Shown: piece after piece, positions 33,952-47,569 of the stretch
Layout of the letters: every line of letters starts with the position of its first letter
Position numbering within the stretch: the stretch's first letter is position 1
Assembly: GCA_025093555.1 (NCBI GenBank)
Contig: JAIWNF010000001.1
Coordinates: 1,302,001-1,366,000, forward strand
Origin: Circinella umbellata
Taxonomy: Eukaryota > Mucoromycota > Mucoromycetes > Mucorales > Lichtheimiaceae
DNA length: 64,000 nucleotides
Direction: 5' to 3'
Made by a program: the position numbers and the translations under genes
The notes under the pieces: generated by a model
Databases searched by the model: none
The model's input: the letters and a program-made list of their open reading frames with translations, nothing else
Told to the model about the DNA's origin: nothing

Positions 33952-36900
33952 TTATTGTTGTTGTTCCGATGCATTTTTGTTATTATTTGTTGTTGGAGAA
34001 AGAATAGTCATCTTTTTAGTACTATCAGTAAGACCTTTCTTATTCACATCCATACAACCACGTTGTTGCTTGTTATTTTGTCCATTCATTGGAGAAAGTG
34101 GCATTGAAGTAGTATTGCTTGTTTTTGTGTACTTGTTATTATAGTCACCATTCAAATGATTCATAGTAGGATGGTATTGATTATGAAATGCAGAAGGAAG
34201 ATTTGTTTGTTGGTGATACATGGATTGATGATTATGTGGAGAATGCCCATGTTGATGAAGTGGTAAAAGGGGAGGCGGCATCATATAATAATAACCACTA
34301 GCAGTAGGAAGAATACCATTCTTGTTATTACTCATTGATGTTCTTCGCATGGATGATTGTTTATAATTGTTGTGATTTTCTGAAAATCCATTCGTTTTTC
34401 CATTATTATTATAATTATTATTGAACATATCATGAATAGCATTGGTAGCAAACGTATCAACAGGTGGTGTTGTTACAGGTAATGTAGAGGGTGTTGTTGC
34501 TGTCGATGAAGAAACAAGAGAAGGAGGACCATTTGTAAGAAGAGGAGTGGAAACAGAATGATAACAAGGTCCATAGTAAATACCCGATGTGTAATCATAA
34601 TGACCTGGAACGAAAATTAAATTGTTTTCAATAGTATTTTGAGCAGAATTGACATTGCCTTCAAGTAGTGTTGTTCCTGTGTCTATTTTATAAAAAAGGG
34701 GGTTTTATTTTGTTAAACACGTGATGATTTGAGGGAGCCAAAAAAAAAAGAAAAGAGTTTGATTCTATACCTTGCATTGAACCGAACATCATTGATGCTT
34801 GTTGTTGTTGATCTTTTGGATTCTATATAATTAATAAAGTATATAGAAATTTAAGTATTTGCATTCATCCCCGACTCACTCGAAAAAAAAAAGGAATGGG
34901 GAGGAGAGAGACTTACCATAACAAGAGGTGGATACATGCCAGGATCATAAATTGTTGGTGTTATATAATGTTGTTGATGAGGATGTCGATGAGTAACCGG
35001 ATGATAAAGATGATCTCCTCCAGGTGGTATTTTCATATAACCATGATTCATACCAACATTATGTAGAGGGGGTAGAGAGGGTGGTGGTGGTATTGTTGAT
35101 AAAGGAGAAAAATTATTATCAACACATTGTTGTTTTTGATGAATTGTTCTACTTGTTTTATTATTGTTATTTATGCTCTTTTGTTGTTGTTGACGTTGGT
35201 CATCATTATCAGTTGCAGTTTTTTCATCAACACGGTGTTGTTGTTGTTGTTGTTTATCATTTTCTCCATTCATACTCTTTTTACTGTCTGATGACGTTGA
35301 ATCTTCAGAAAAGTTTTTGCTTTCATTCATTTCATTTTCTTCTACTCTTAATTTGTTGTTTAACGACATCTTTTTCTTGATATTATTATTATTATTAGAA
35401 ACAAGATATTGATGTTCTGATGCAGGAAATCCTAAACCAGGTGGATGAGGTCGTTCCATTGTTATTCTTCGGTTTGATCCAAAACCGATGGATGGTTCAC
35501 GTGGTTCACGATAAGACACACGTAATTTTCTGCTATGCCATTCAAGACCATTCTATTCATTTTGAATATAAATAAATAAATGAAAAAAAAAAAAAAAGAT
35601 AAATTAATACAGATAAAGTGAATTTTTTTCTCTCTCTTTTTTTTTTATTATTACCTCCATTTGAATAGCTTTCTTAGCTTCAGTAAATTCTTTGTATCGA
35701 ATGAATGCAAATATGCGTTTAAATGGAGTAGTTTTACGAATAATACGCAAATCAAGAATAGTACCATATTTTTTAAAACGTTCTTTGAGATCTTCTTCAA
35801 TTATATCATCAAATAAATTGCCAATAAATATATTGACACGTTCTTGAGAAAAAGAAGGTCCTTGTCCATTATTATCATTATTCCCATTAATATTTCCAAT
35901 TGCAAGAAGATCAGATGTATGTGTGACTTGTGCATTATTCTTACCCATAGTGGTATCAAGATTAGAAGCCCATTCAACGCACCATTTTTGATTCATTTTT
36001 GACAGTGTCTAAATAATAGAGTTTTGTTATTATTATTATTTAAAAAAAATAATTTTCAAAAGTTGGATTACTTACTAAAAAAGCCTTGACAGCATCATCT
36101 CGATAACAATATTTTACAAAGATGCAATCACCAACATTATTGCCACTATTATTATTATTATTACTATTCGTTGGTAATGGATAATTATGAAGAACAGTAA
36201 TATCTTCAATCTTGCCAAATTCAGCTAATTCAATTTGAATTTCCTGATTTTTTTATAAAAAAATAATCACTTTTAGTTATTCTTATTTAAATGGAAGAGG
36301 GGGAGGGGGAGGGTTATTTATTTTTACCTGAAGAATCAATGGAGGACCACAAGATGAAATGGATATAGTTCGATTCACACGAGCAGGTTCACAACGAATA
36401 TTACGACCATCTAATATAGTACCAGGTGCTTCAGAAAGAGCCATATTGGCTTCTTGTATACGCTAATATAAATAATATGTTATATAGAGTTAAAAAAAAA
36501 GAAGAAAGTAAAAAAAAAAATTACGTATTATATTTCCCAAATTTTATTATACCTCAAATTGAACAAAAGCATAAGGACGACCCAACCAATCTTTGAGTAC
36601 TTTAACATTTAATAAACTTCCCCATTGTTCAAAATGTTTTGTTACAGAAACATTTAATTCTTCATCATTCTTTCCTTTTGTTAAGCTTTTTTAAAATAAA
36701 AGAAAAAAGAGATGAATTATTTGTTAAAATGGAATACGTAAAGAAAGAAAAAAAAAAAAGAGAGAGAGGGGGGGGGTTTACCTTGCTACAAAGATGCAAG
36801 CGGCAGGATTACCACGTTCGTTCATCTTATTCTCTTCTTTGGATTGTTCAATATTATTATTATTTGGTTGATAATCCATTATATCAGAGGATATGTCAGC

Positions 36901-37365
36901 AGTACCTTTTATAGATGATATATCAGATATATATATAAACATCTTTATTGAAACAAGTTACTTACCATTTCCTTTTTCTAATCCATCTTTTACTTCTTGT
37001 TGATGTGCAGGATAAGAAAAAGTAGTAATAGTATCAGTAGAAGATTGTAATGATTCTTGGCTAGTTAAATCAATCAAGTTATTATCATCTGAATAACTTA
37101 AAGAATCATAGTTATTGGATACATCTTGCAATGATTGATGAGATAAAGGATAGTGTCGATGTTGTTGATTATCCATATTGGAAATAATCAAAAGATCCTC
37201 ATTATCATTATTATTATTCTTTTCATCATAATTAATAATAATTGAGGAATCATCATGAGAACCACGATTTTTCTTATTTTTCTTTATTTTTTGATGTTGT
37301 GCCATAGATGGTGATACAGGAACAGAAGAAGAAGATGTAGGCGAGATGACTTGTTGTGGTGTCAT
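33952..37365 (-). CDS. Rim4-like RNA-binding protein with three RRM domains
   Basis: Nine minus-strand exons (37365-36966, 36905-36782, 36685-36553, 36462-36328, 36243-36076, 36008-35655, 35552-34917, 34822-34771, 34682-33952) give 910 aa in frame. RRM1 spans about residues 165-250 across exons 2-4 (PAACIFVASLTKGKNDEELN, then GRPYAFVQFE). A second, degenerate RRM lies at about 260-335 (IQIELAEFGKIEDITVL, GDCIFVKYCYRDDAVKAF). RRM3 is at about 377-455 (RVNIFIGNLFDD, RIFAFIRYKEFTEAKKAI). The order and the phrases ACIFVASL and RNIRCEPARVNRT are those of the fungal Rim4-type family, which controls translation of meiotic mRNAs. The N-terminus and the C-terminal 450 residues are disordered, rich in Asn, Gln, His and Ser. 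RNA binding is secure; a meiotic role is inferred from the family only. The first RNP-2-like segment ACIFVAS ends exactly at an intron. Confidence 0.85.
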
Positions 37366-38174
37366 CTAAATTATATATATTTTTTAAAAGGAATAAGCAA
37401 AAACGTGTCAAAAGAAAATAACAAATAAACTCATCATCATCATCTATTACCTTTATTTTTTTTTCTATGTATACGCAGTAATAAAAATAAAAGATGAAGA
37501 AAGAGAAGAAGAAAGAATTTTTCAAGTAGAGATGGACTGTTGACTTTTTTTTTTTTCTTTTTTTTTCTAATAGTAAAATGGATACCAAGTTTTTTTTTAA
37601 TGATTTGATATCTCAAAGTATATATAAAAAAAGAACGAGTGGTGTTCTTATGACCTTTTTATATATTTTACAAGGGTAAAAAAAAAATAATATAGGTTAC
37701 TTGTATGAAATTATATAGTATTGATATATTTTTATGCGGTAGCTTATTATATAATATAATCCTATCATAAAGACAATAACCTCTTCTATGTTCTATACAT
37801 ATGTCCCACAAACAAACAAAAAAGAAAATAACACTTTATGATCCGCTTTCTATTAAAGTACGTTACGTAGAGGAAGGTACGTATTATATCAATTAATCGG
37901 TAACCTATATTTTCATTTCAATCAGCTGTTAACTTTACTATGATGTAAAAATGCTTCAGTAGTCTACATCAATAAGGTACAACCAATCAATCATTCTTTT
38001 GTTATTAATAAGAATAAAATGATTCTAACATTGAATGAATCGATCTAAATTGGGAGTTTTAAAAAAAGAAAAATTTACTGCATAAACATTCGCGTCTTTA
38101 TCTTTGCCCCTTATTCATTCTCTATAATACACAGCAGACACATACCCCATTAATATATATAAATATATATTTAT
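37366..38174. other. Divergent promoter region between the RRM and MMS1/CPSF-A genes
   Basis: About 0.8 kb separates two divergent start codons, so both promoters must lie here. It is AT-rich with T runs near 37545-37570 and no coding exon that I can support. Confidence 0.6.
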
Positions 38175-41100
38175 ATGTTTGGTTATCAACGATCTGTCAG
38201 TTATGGTACTGCAATTGAACGTATACTTTATGGTTCTTTTATAGAACCTTCGAAATCAGCTGCAGTTTTAATTAAAGTATTTATTTTCTATTTACTTTTC
38301 AAAAAGGCTTTTATATTATAAGCTTTATAATAACCCGACCTCATTCTTATATTATAACACAGGGAAATTCATTAGAATTATTAAAATTAACAACCCATCC
38401 CGATAATAATAATAATGATGGAAATAATGATACCATTTTAAATTCTTGTTTTGAACAACCTGCTTTTGGTACTATTACTGATGCACGTACTTTAAAGTGT
38501 TCATTTGGACACGCTGGTATGGATAATGACGATAGGACGACAGGAATGACTTCAAACATGTCAGATATGGAATATGAAGAAGAGTCAGATCAAGAAGAAG
38601 AAGAAGAAGAAGAAGAAGAAGAAGAAGAGGATGATAATAGTAGTATAGAGCTTCCTTATGGTTTTAAATTACGTGAAGGTCACGCTCCTATCGTTGGGAA
38701 CGATGTTATCGTGGCTGTGTCAAATTATGGTAAATTGGTATTTTGGACTGTTACATCTTCGTCAACAGATAATTTAGAAAAAACAGGTCGATTTGAACCA
38801 TTACTTGAGGTAAAGAAAGAATTATAATAATTATTTGATATATTAAATCAAGTGGGATACTTAAAAACATAATATAAAAGGTGTTTATGGATGAACCAGG
38901 TTTAGAATATAATAAAGTATGTAAAAAATTAGCCATTGATCCGCAGTAAGTTTTTTTAAAATTTCAATTATATAACTTCAATATACCCCCCCCCAAATAT
39001 CTAATTTTTTTTAATTTTTATTTAGTTCACGAGCCATTGCTGTTGCTTCTTTTCAAGATCGATTTGATATTATGATTTTAAGAGATACAATGTCAAGAAC
39101 TAATTTTAATCCAATTATTGGGGTAAGTGAATTTTTTTAATAGATAATATATATAATATGTGCTGAATTAATATATATGTTTGATAGATGGGTAGTGTAG
39201 AAGAAGAAGGAATTATTTGGCATATAGAATTCTTACATACTGAAACTACTTCACGTGATCGATTACTTTTAGCATTGGTAGTTTATAGGTAAAATTATAA
39301 TATATTTATTTATTTATTGTAATTCAATTTTTCTTAAAAAAATAATTCGTATGAATATATATAAATATATAGTGATGTAGATCATCAGTGTCGAACCATA
39401 GTTTATTCAATTGATGCTTCAAATGCTCAAGACATTTTAATTGAAAGAATAGGAAGGTTACCTTTAGATACAAGTGAGTGAAATTTAATGATTGAGCGAG
39501 GGAAGGGGTCAGGTTGTTGTTTTTTTGAAGTAAATTTTAATAAATGTATGGAGGTACTCCGGTACCTATTTTATTAATCCCACTTAGACATTATCCAGAA
39601 GCACTTGTATTATTGACGGTACGTTTTTCTTTTTTGAAAGATACTGGGGGGAGGAAGGGGAATTGTATTATATAATGTTATTAATTTGAAATAATGTTTA
39701 AATACATATATATATTTTTATATATTGTATAAATCACAAAGGAATACGAAGCTGGTATTATTACAACAGATGATATTGCATGTGGTAATTTACTTTATCC
39801 AACATGTCCAATTGCACGACCTTTTGGTGAAGTGAAATGTAAGTTTAATTGATAATAATTAAAGATTTTTTGTTTTATTAACCCATATATTCATTTACTT
39901 ACTAGGTCCATTATTTACTGCCTATGCTCATTGTCCAGAAATCGATGATTCAACATCTGATTATTATATCTATCTTGGAGCAGATGATGGTTCTTTATAT
40001 AAAATGATATTTCCTTCATCTCATGAAATTCAATGGGAAGTATTAAAATCTATTCATCCAGTGGCTCCTGCTATGTCTATTTTGGGTACATTATTAATAA
40101 CGGACGAAACGGATACAGAACAACAACCGTATTTGGCCGATGTTTTGCTTTATGCAGGAGAGGGTGCTGACAGTCAAATTATTGCGGTAAGCATTTTTTT
40201 TCCTTTAAAAGTTATTATATATATGTATATAAAAGGATACTGACACAAGAAATATAAATATGTGAAGATTGATCGTACATCCGAATCAACACGTGGACAT
40301 ATTGTGTTACAAACATTAATCAATCGAGCACCTAGTGTTGATTCAAAATTGATACCTATGATGACAGATGAACAAAATGTAGTATTAAATTGTTCAGGAC
40401 AAGCAAAGCAAGCTGGTTTGACGTTAGTTTCACGTGGAGTACATACCTCTTTACTTCACAAATCAACTTCTCGATGGAATGGGTAATTTTCTTTTATTTA
40501 TAGTATCAATGATGATGTAATTATAAAAAAAAAGCTAATTTATCATTACTTTTCCAGATTTACTAAATTATGGAATACTCAAGCACCTATTTCTAATGAA
40601 TCATTTATTGGAAATGTTTTAGTCGGTTCATCGTCATTAGAAACTAAAATTATGCTTATACAAGGTTACATTGAAATTTTATTTTGTTTAATATCCACAA
40701 TTTTATTTATTAACAACATGATATATTTATATTTATATAGATGATGAAATAAATGATATTACTGATGTGAGTAATATTAATTCACACGAAAGAACTATTA
40801 CTGCAGGATTAGTTACTGTTATGATCCAATCTAAAGAAAAGAACAATAATGTCATTCAAAAATCCATTTTTGTTCAAGTATGTAAAAACAGTGTTCTTTT
40901 GTTCGATAATATACAAACAGGTAACTCTTCCATTTATATATTATCTTAATTATATAGTACGTACTAATATATATATATATATATATAATTAGGACATATC
41001 GTTGGACAATGGTCACCCAAAGATTTCTCATCTGAAAAGGATTATGTTATTACATTGGCCACTATTACCCATTCAACAGTGTATCCAGATCAAATTATAT

Positions 41101-44100
41101 TATGTATAACGGATGGACAAAATCATATGTTATTACCCTTGGATATTGTTTACGAAAACCAAAGGTAAAAAGAAATAATGGATATTAGCAAAAGATGAGG
41201 GGGGTTGGTATTGAATTATATATAAATGATATATTATAGTATTCTACTTTTACCATTATTGGGATATATATCTATTGTTGAACCAAGTTGTATCCATCAT
41301 TTCGATTTAGAGTAAGTGATACTTTTGTTTGGTTGTTGTACTCACTATATTATTACGGAGAGAGGGGTTTACTAACTTTACATGTTCTTATAAATAGGTT
41401 AAATAAAAAAAGAGAGTTCATCCTGGTGGTGGGGACTTATGAAGCTTCATTACTTATATATAATCAACGAGGCGAGGGTCTACAATTATTATGTGAAAAG
41501 AAATTATCATCTATTACGAAAGAAGATCTTGGTATGGGTGCTGTTCCTCATTCAGTTACTATATTGTATGGTGATGTCGATCATAATAGTGTGGATACAT
41601 CATCCACGTTTTCAGAAGAAGACCAACAAGGCGACCATTGTTTTCTTTTAATTGGATTACGACAAGGCACTCTAATAAGTCTTTTATTAAGCTCCAACAA
41701 TCAAAAATTACATCAACTACTTTCTGATGATACACGTTTTACTACTTTAACTATGGGTACACGTGCCATTGAATTTGATACCCATCATGGTAGTCACATT
41801 ATGGAAAAGAATAGGAATACAGTTTTGGCATTATCAGATCAATTATGGCGTATCCGATACAACAGTATTTGTTCACAATTACTTGAAATAGAACCCGTAT
41901 TATTACCCAATTTTACATCGAATACAAGTATAGAATCAGTTATTTCACTTGGAATCAAAAGGAATCAAAAAATTCATATCATGGGTGTCATTAATGATGG
42001 ATATTTTTATTTATTACATTTATCAAATAAATGTTCGATTGGTACTCGAAAAATAATTATGGGTGAGGTAAGAAATCGAAATATAATTTCTTGGTTGTGT
42101 TAAAATATCATTTATACTTTTCGATGATTGAAATTTTTTGTAACACTTTATTATATTTTATTATATATCAAGACACCCAATAAGATACTTTATGATAAAA
42201 CATCCAATTGTGCATTTGTAGTGACTACTGTCATGAAAGATTCGTCTGTAAAAAGTACCATAAGACTTGTTGATTTATCAAGGTTGGATATTATTTTTTA
42301 TTTTACTTTACTTTATCTTTGCTAACTGATGTTTTTTTTTATAATAGTTCTGAATCGCAAGCAAGAGAAAAAATTTTACTTTCGCCAAGAGATTTCGGAT
42401 ACTCGGATGAAATTCTTTGTATGACGGGTAAATGAATAGATACGAACATAATAACACTATATCCATATATGAGTATCTGAATAAATAACAATGCATTATA
42501 TATCTTTATTTAGAATGGGCAGTAGATCATCGAGATCGTACGTATCGATATTTATGTTTGGGGATCGGACAAAAGAACACAAGTACAAGATCAAGAATAC
42601 GTAAAATTGGAACAGAACGAGGCGTTTTAATGTTGTATCGTTTGAAATCAACTGATCGTAAGACTTCTACTGACACACCTTCTCCTAATTGGTCAACATC
42701 ATCAACATCAACAGAAGGTCTTAATCGTTATACTTTAAGAGCTGTATGGAATCAAGAACATTTTCCTGGTGGTATTTTTGCTATTTGTCCACATCCAGCA
42801 GGGTAGATTATTTCAATAGATACTTTGTATTCACTTGACCCTTTCCCCATAGATTTTGTTATTAATATGTTTCTTTATGAATATATGTAGTCTATTATTT
42901 TCAGCTGGACCTGTACTTCATTTGTATCAATTAGATCCTCGACAGGGAAAGTAAGTATATGGATTGATTGAAAAGAGTAGGATAAAATGAGGGGGGTTAT
43001 TATTATTCCATATTACTCACGATAACAAATAATAATATGTAAATGTAGACTTGTAGAAATAGCCAGAAAAGCACTTCGATTCTTAATTACTTCAATTCAT
43101 GTCAGTAATGATAAGATTTGTGTTACTTGTCAAAATGATTCCATTTCATTTTATACTTATAATGAAGAAGAAAGAAAACTTGAATTTTGGAAAAGGTACA
43201 TAGAGCATGAGGGATAAGGGTATTTTCATTGTTTTATAATTTATTTATTCCAACTTCTTTATTATTATAGTGATATAACAGCTCGAACAGTTCATCATTC
43301 TGTTTTTATTAATAATCAAATAGCAGTAGGTGCAAGTCAATCTGGAGGATTAATTGCTCTTCGTGATGACCCAGGTGAGTGATACATATATTACTTTCTT
43401 AATTGTATAAATAATTAACATGATCAAATATTTCTTTTTTTTTTTTGACTAGATGATCAATCCTTTGAACAACGATTAATATCAGTATTTTCATTCCATT
43501 ACCCTGACATCATTATCCGTCCAACCTTGGGATCACTCCTTCCGCGTCAATTTTTAAAAGTATCCAATCACGGACAAAATATTTCTTCTCATGTATTACC
43601 ATGGGTCGAAAACCAAATAGAACAAGAACCAAATCATGGTGTTGTTGAACCCATTATGGGAAGCACAGTATCTGGTGGTTTAGTAACAATCCATCGTATC
43701 AGTTCAGTATTATTTGATTTGCTTTTATCATTACAAGAACGTCTTGTACACTATGAATCATCTATGCTCATTCTTCTTGGATCGGCAAGAAACTTTTACC
43801 GGGTTCTTGGTGGTCCAACGGGTGGATATCATCAAAAACAAAAACGATATCAACGAAATATTATTCATGGAGATTTATTGACACTTTATCTTCGATTAAC
43901 ACCTGAACAACAACAAGAAGTTATACGATTGGATATCAGTAGTATTAATAGTATTGATGTAGATAATAAACAATCTACTACTACTACGACTGTGGGATTT
44001 TTCTTGAAGGCTATACGGGATTATTTAATAGCAACGCCATCATTGGATGATCATAGTAACAAGTTAAAACGATTGTTGATAACAGAGGAAATGATGTCAA

Positions 44101-44237
44101 CTACTGGTGATCACGACGATGATGATAAAGAAGAAGAAGAAGAGGATGATGAAGATGATGAATTGTTGTATATATATTCGGCTGAATTAGCATTGATGAT
44201 GAATCGAATATTACGTGCAATGGAAAGATATTGTTAA
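38175..44237 (+). CDS. MMS1/DDB1/CPSF-A family beta-propeller protein
   Basis: 22 exons give 1448 aa in frame: 38175-38276, 38363-38809, 38881-38945, 39026-39122, 39188-39288, 39373-39473, 39554-39618, 39742-39838, 39906-40186, 40268-40482, 40558-40664, 40741-40920, 40993-41164, 41240-41311, 41398-42067, 42173-42282, 42348-42427, 42514-42802, 42891-42950, 43049-43195, 43271-43374, 43453-44237. The start (TAIERILYGSFIEPSKSAAV) and the pattern of short beta strands through three propellers follow MMS1_N proteins. The C-terminal part (ILVVGTY, FSAGPVLHLYQLD, GGLVTIHRI, then a helical GDLLTLYLRLTPEQQQEV) follows the CPSF-A region shared by DDB1, Rse1 and CPSF160. Members scaffold cullin-4 ligases, splicing factor SF3b or 3'-end processing; which of these applies here is unclear. 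An acidic Glu run sits at 38588-38630 and an Asp/Glu run near 44110. The donor after 42282 is GTTGGA, non-consensus. Confidence 0.8.
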
Positions 44238-44414
44238 AAAAAATATAATATATAATTCTTATTCTTATCTAAGCAAACAAAAAAAAAGAATGTAATTTAT
44301 TCGAATTTCTTTTTTCTTTCTTTTTTATAAAATGTGAATATGAGAAAAACGGGGAGAAGAAGGATTGTTGTTGTAATAGTTCGTTTTATTTTGTTTTTCG
44401 TTGCTGAGAGAAAT

Positions 44415-45161
44415 CTAATGATGATGATCTTCCTTTTGGAAACGGATACCGCCTATTTATATAGAAAAAAACAATGATTAGCTTTTCTATTCCCTTTTCC
44501 TTTGCTCTCTCTCTCTGTATAACTTACAGTAGCCACATGGATGAGCACCGGGTTTATCCAAGTTGATATAAACCTTGGGGTGACCAAGAGCACCACCTCC
44601 TAATAATATTTAATTTTGTTTTTTTAATATATATATGGTGTTTCTTGATTCCGCTTCTTTTTCTCATTCTCATTCTCCTTCTCATATGTACGTATATAGT
44701 TATTTTAAAATTTACCTCCATCACAAGAGACAATACGTTGGTTGCTGAAATGAATGGGTTCTTCGGCAATCAATTCAATAGCAGCCATAGCATCGGGCTA
44801 ATAAATAAATATATATATATGCATATACATATTCGAGTTAAATAAAATATAATTAATAAGAATCAATATTATTAGCATGAAATTAAATGACACAGGCGCA
44901 ATAACATTATCTGCTTTTTGGTGGTTGTGGTTGTGGTTGTGTTGTTTTTTTTTTTACCTGAGAAGCAAGGTCCATTTGTTCGAAACGAGGACCCACCATG
45001 GCCTCATCTTTAGGACGTTGATCTCGACTCCATGTAGTAGCACGGTTAGGAGCTTGAGCGACACTGGGAACAACTTCCTTAGCACTAGGTTGAAGACTGG
45101 TAGTATAGTTGCGGCAAAGACCCTTAGTCAATGCACGGCGCGTAGCTATTAAACGAAACAT
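44415..45161 (-). CDS. Complex I zinc-binding subunit NDUFS6 (13 kDa)
   Basis: Four exons on the minus strand (45161-44958, 44797-44716, 44599-44528, 44452-44415) give 131 aa. The protein is the small Zn-finger subunit of mitochondrial NADH:ubiquinone oxidoreductase, at the base of the peripheral arm. The first ~25 residues ([20 protein letters not shown]) are a mitochondrial presequence. The conserved C-terminus reads [20 protein letters not shown] then [16 protein letters not shown]. The Cys, His and two Cys of the zinc site are spread over exons 2, 3 and 4 and are only brought together by splicing, which confirms the intron calls. The stop codon lies 178 bases from that of the convergent MMS1/CPSF-A gene. 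Confidence 0.95.
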
Positions 45162-46390
45162 TTTTTTTTTTTGAAGTTCGAATGTGTGGGTAGACCGTTT
45201 TTTTTTTTTTTTCTAAACCGGAAGTTGTTTTAAAGGTAAATATGACCCAGCTCTTCTCAACGAGCGTGTGACGTGACGTAGAGCTGAATTCCAAAATGAA
45301 AGAGTGGATTTTTTTTTTGCAATCAAAATTGCTCAGGTAGAGTTGTGTTTTTTTTTCTTTAATAACAAAGTTTCTAAAGTAAAAGATGAATATTAGGTTT
45401 ATATATTGGAAGACAAGAGAAAATTCATTATAGTAATGAAAAAAAGAGAAAGTAATGATAATAGGATTTCTATATATATATATTCTCTCAACGGTAAATA
45501 AAGATGGTGATCGCGTAATAGTCTTAATATATAACTTATGGATACGATGGTTTGTAAATTTGTTGATCACTGTTTTTTTAATAATCAAGTTGAAGTGTTA
45601 TGGTTATTAAAAACAGCAACTATAAAGAAATGTTTTTTGTTTCTTATCAAACAGAGGATAATTTTCATATTTAATTTATACAATACGCCTAGATAGAAAG
45701 TTTTTTTTTTCTGGATTATTTGATTGTAATGCTAGTAACTTTATTCTCAATTGAGAAGCTAAAGTAATTTTTGTTACGTATTCTGGAAATCTGATAATAG
45801 CAAATTAATTGATAAACTTATGTGAATAGCCATAGATATATTTAATAAATCAGTAAAGTACAAATAAGAATTGATTTTCTTGGGGTAAATATTTGTTATT
45901 ATTGTTTTCAATATATTTCAATAAAATAATAAGCAACAATAAAATTATTATGTAATAGATAAAAATCATGTTCGAAAAGACTGAAAACGGTATTTTTTCT
46001 TTCTACTTTAAACCACATTGAAGCCATGAAACATATAACCAAATGAATCAGTTACTACTTTCAATAAATTTATCTATTCTCAACTAGATATGACTTTAAT
46101 CCAACAAAACCACCGTAAGAAGGAAGATTTTAGCTACTAAAAATATTGTTAATAATAATAAACTGCTTCTTGATTGTCCAAAATGTTATACTGTTGTAAT
46201 GGCCATTGTCAAAGTATTACCCCCTCCCATTGTCATGACAATCAATAATATTTTATTAGTTAGTTTGCCAACAAGGAGTGTGTAAAAAAGAATAGGCACA
46301 CAGGGTCCAGAACGGGATCTATGGTAAGGCCACGTGGGTAGGGCTGGAAACGAAATACAGGACTCAAAAAATTATGCCAGAGGGTGTTCT
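45162..46390. other. Intergenic, promoter side of the NDUFS6-like gene
   Basis: AT-rich with no supported gene. The first 300 bases form the NDUFS6 promoter, with T runs and an ACGTGACGTAGA stretch at about 45272. From about 46270 the sequence becomes less AT-rich, marking the start of the second accessory block. Confidence 0.5.
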
Positions 46391-46396
46391 GTGAGA

Positions 46397-47569
46397 ACAC
46401 GTCTTTTTTTTCTTTTCTTTTCTTTTTTCTTCACAACTTTTTTTTCTTTGGTATATAGTCAGGTCGTTGCTTTTCCAACACTGCTGCTATTATTGCTTTG
46501 GCAACCCACTCATCACGTTGTTTGCATGTGCATGTTGCTTTGCTTTAGTGTTGGCATCTTCAGTGTTGCCTGTAACCTTAGCAATCTCTGCTCAATTGCC
46601 AAGCGTCCGCAGCACCATTGTCAAGAACTTGATAAAAGTCTTGGCATTTGGGGAATGTTCTTTTGCAAAGCATTCGTCGCTGTTGCAAAGAGAAAAGGTC
46701 TTCTTTGGTTTTGTCCTGTGTCAACTAAGCGCGAGTTGTTACCTAGAACCAGCCTTTTTTGTTGGTTAAGCAACTACTTCTGTTGTCCTGTTTGTGTTTG
46801 GTTTTTTTTTGCCACACCGTCGTCAACGTTTGCTGCGCATTCGTACCTGACCGGTTAAAACATCAAGAAATTTGCATGTTCAAAAGTTAAGGAGCTCTAC
46901 TTCCAAGTGGACCTGCAGTTGGTGATTCAACTGTTGGGCAATGCTCTTTTTCTCAAATGGAGGCAGGCAAGGACCCTTCTGCTCATTGTGTACAATGGGT
47001 TAATGGAGCAGGCTTACGCGGCATTGCACGTTGTGGCATTCGACGCGAAATGGGCTCTGGTTCCCAGTAACTTTTTTGCCATCGTTATCTTTAGTTGGAT
47101 GACGTTACTAGTGGACCACCAGTTACGAATGGTGATTCCACAGCAAATCAATATCATACGCAAGTCGCGTCCCACTGTGTTTTTTAGAGCCTTTGGCTTG
47201 GTTCCAATACTGGGAAAACAAGGTGGGTAAGTAAAAAACTAATAAGAAACATAGATGCTAACATGTTTTTACACGAAAATAACATAATGAAATCTGTTTC
47301 TAATTACATATACATTTTTCACAGATACAATTTTACCATTCACAGAAGAAAAATACCACCCTGAGATAACTGGTAAGTATAAAACTTCAATACAATAAGA
47401 AAATGAAATGTATCTCTCTAATTAATAATGTTTTCTCTTACATTTTATCTTTATAGGTATTGATTATGAACGCCGTGATGCGGTGAATTTCCCTTGCTTC
47501 CATCAAGGACTTGTGTACCTTGCTCGTCTTCCTTTGGACAACTCTTTTTTTGAGACTGTCATTCCTTGA
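46397..47569 (+). pseudogene. Decayed or unusual spliced gene, hydrophobic Cys-rich protein
   Basis: One frame is open from before 46397 to 47222 except for a single TAA at 46856. Two short introns follow: donor AAG... read as CA|G-GTGGGT at 47223 to AG at 47324, and GTAAGT at 47373 to AG at 47456. Both joins keep the frame (ILGKQDTILPFTEEKYHPEI and ITGIDYERRDAVNFPCF) and end at TGA 47567. Upstream of the TAA the frame is hydrophobic and Cys-rich (LFCWLSNYFCCPVCVWFFF, then ATPSSTF); downstream it reads NIKKFACSKVKELYFQ and a membrane-like stretch. The first in-frame ATG after the TAA is 47003, which would give 126 aa. After 47569 a different frame continues to look coding (YVSYSPAEFYDHTIDLLLFG) up to 47708, and a third up to about 47875, as expected for frameshift decay. 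No family recognised. Confidence 0.45.

Noticed and set aside
33878..34144. Plus-strand ORF of 88 codons opposite the RRM gene end
   Set aside because: It is the antisense shadow of the Asn/Gln-rich C-terminus of the RRM protein.
45124..45588. Minus-strand ORF of 154 codons upstream of the NDUFS6-like gene
   Set aside because: It overlaps the NDUFS6 start and promoter and translates T and A runs into Phe/Lys/Ile; no domain.
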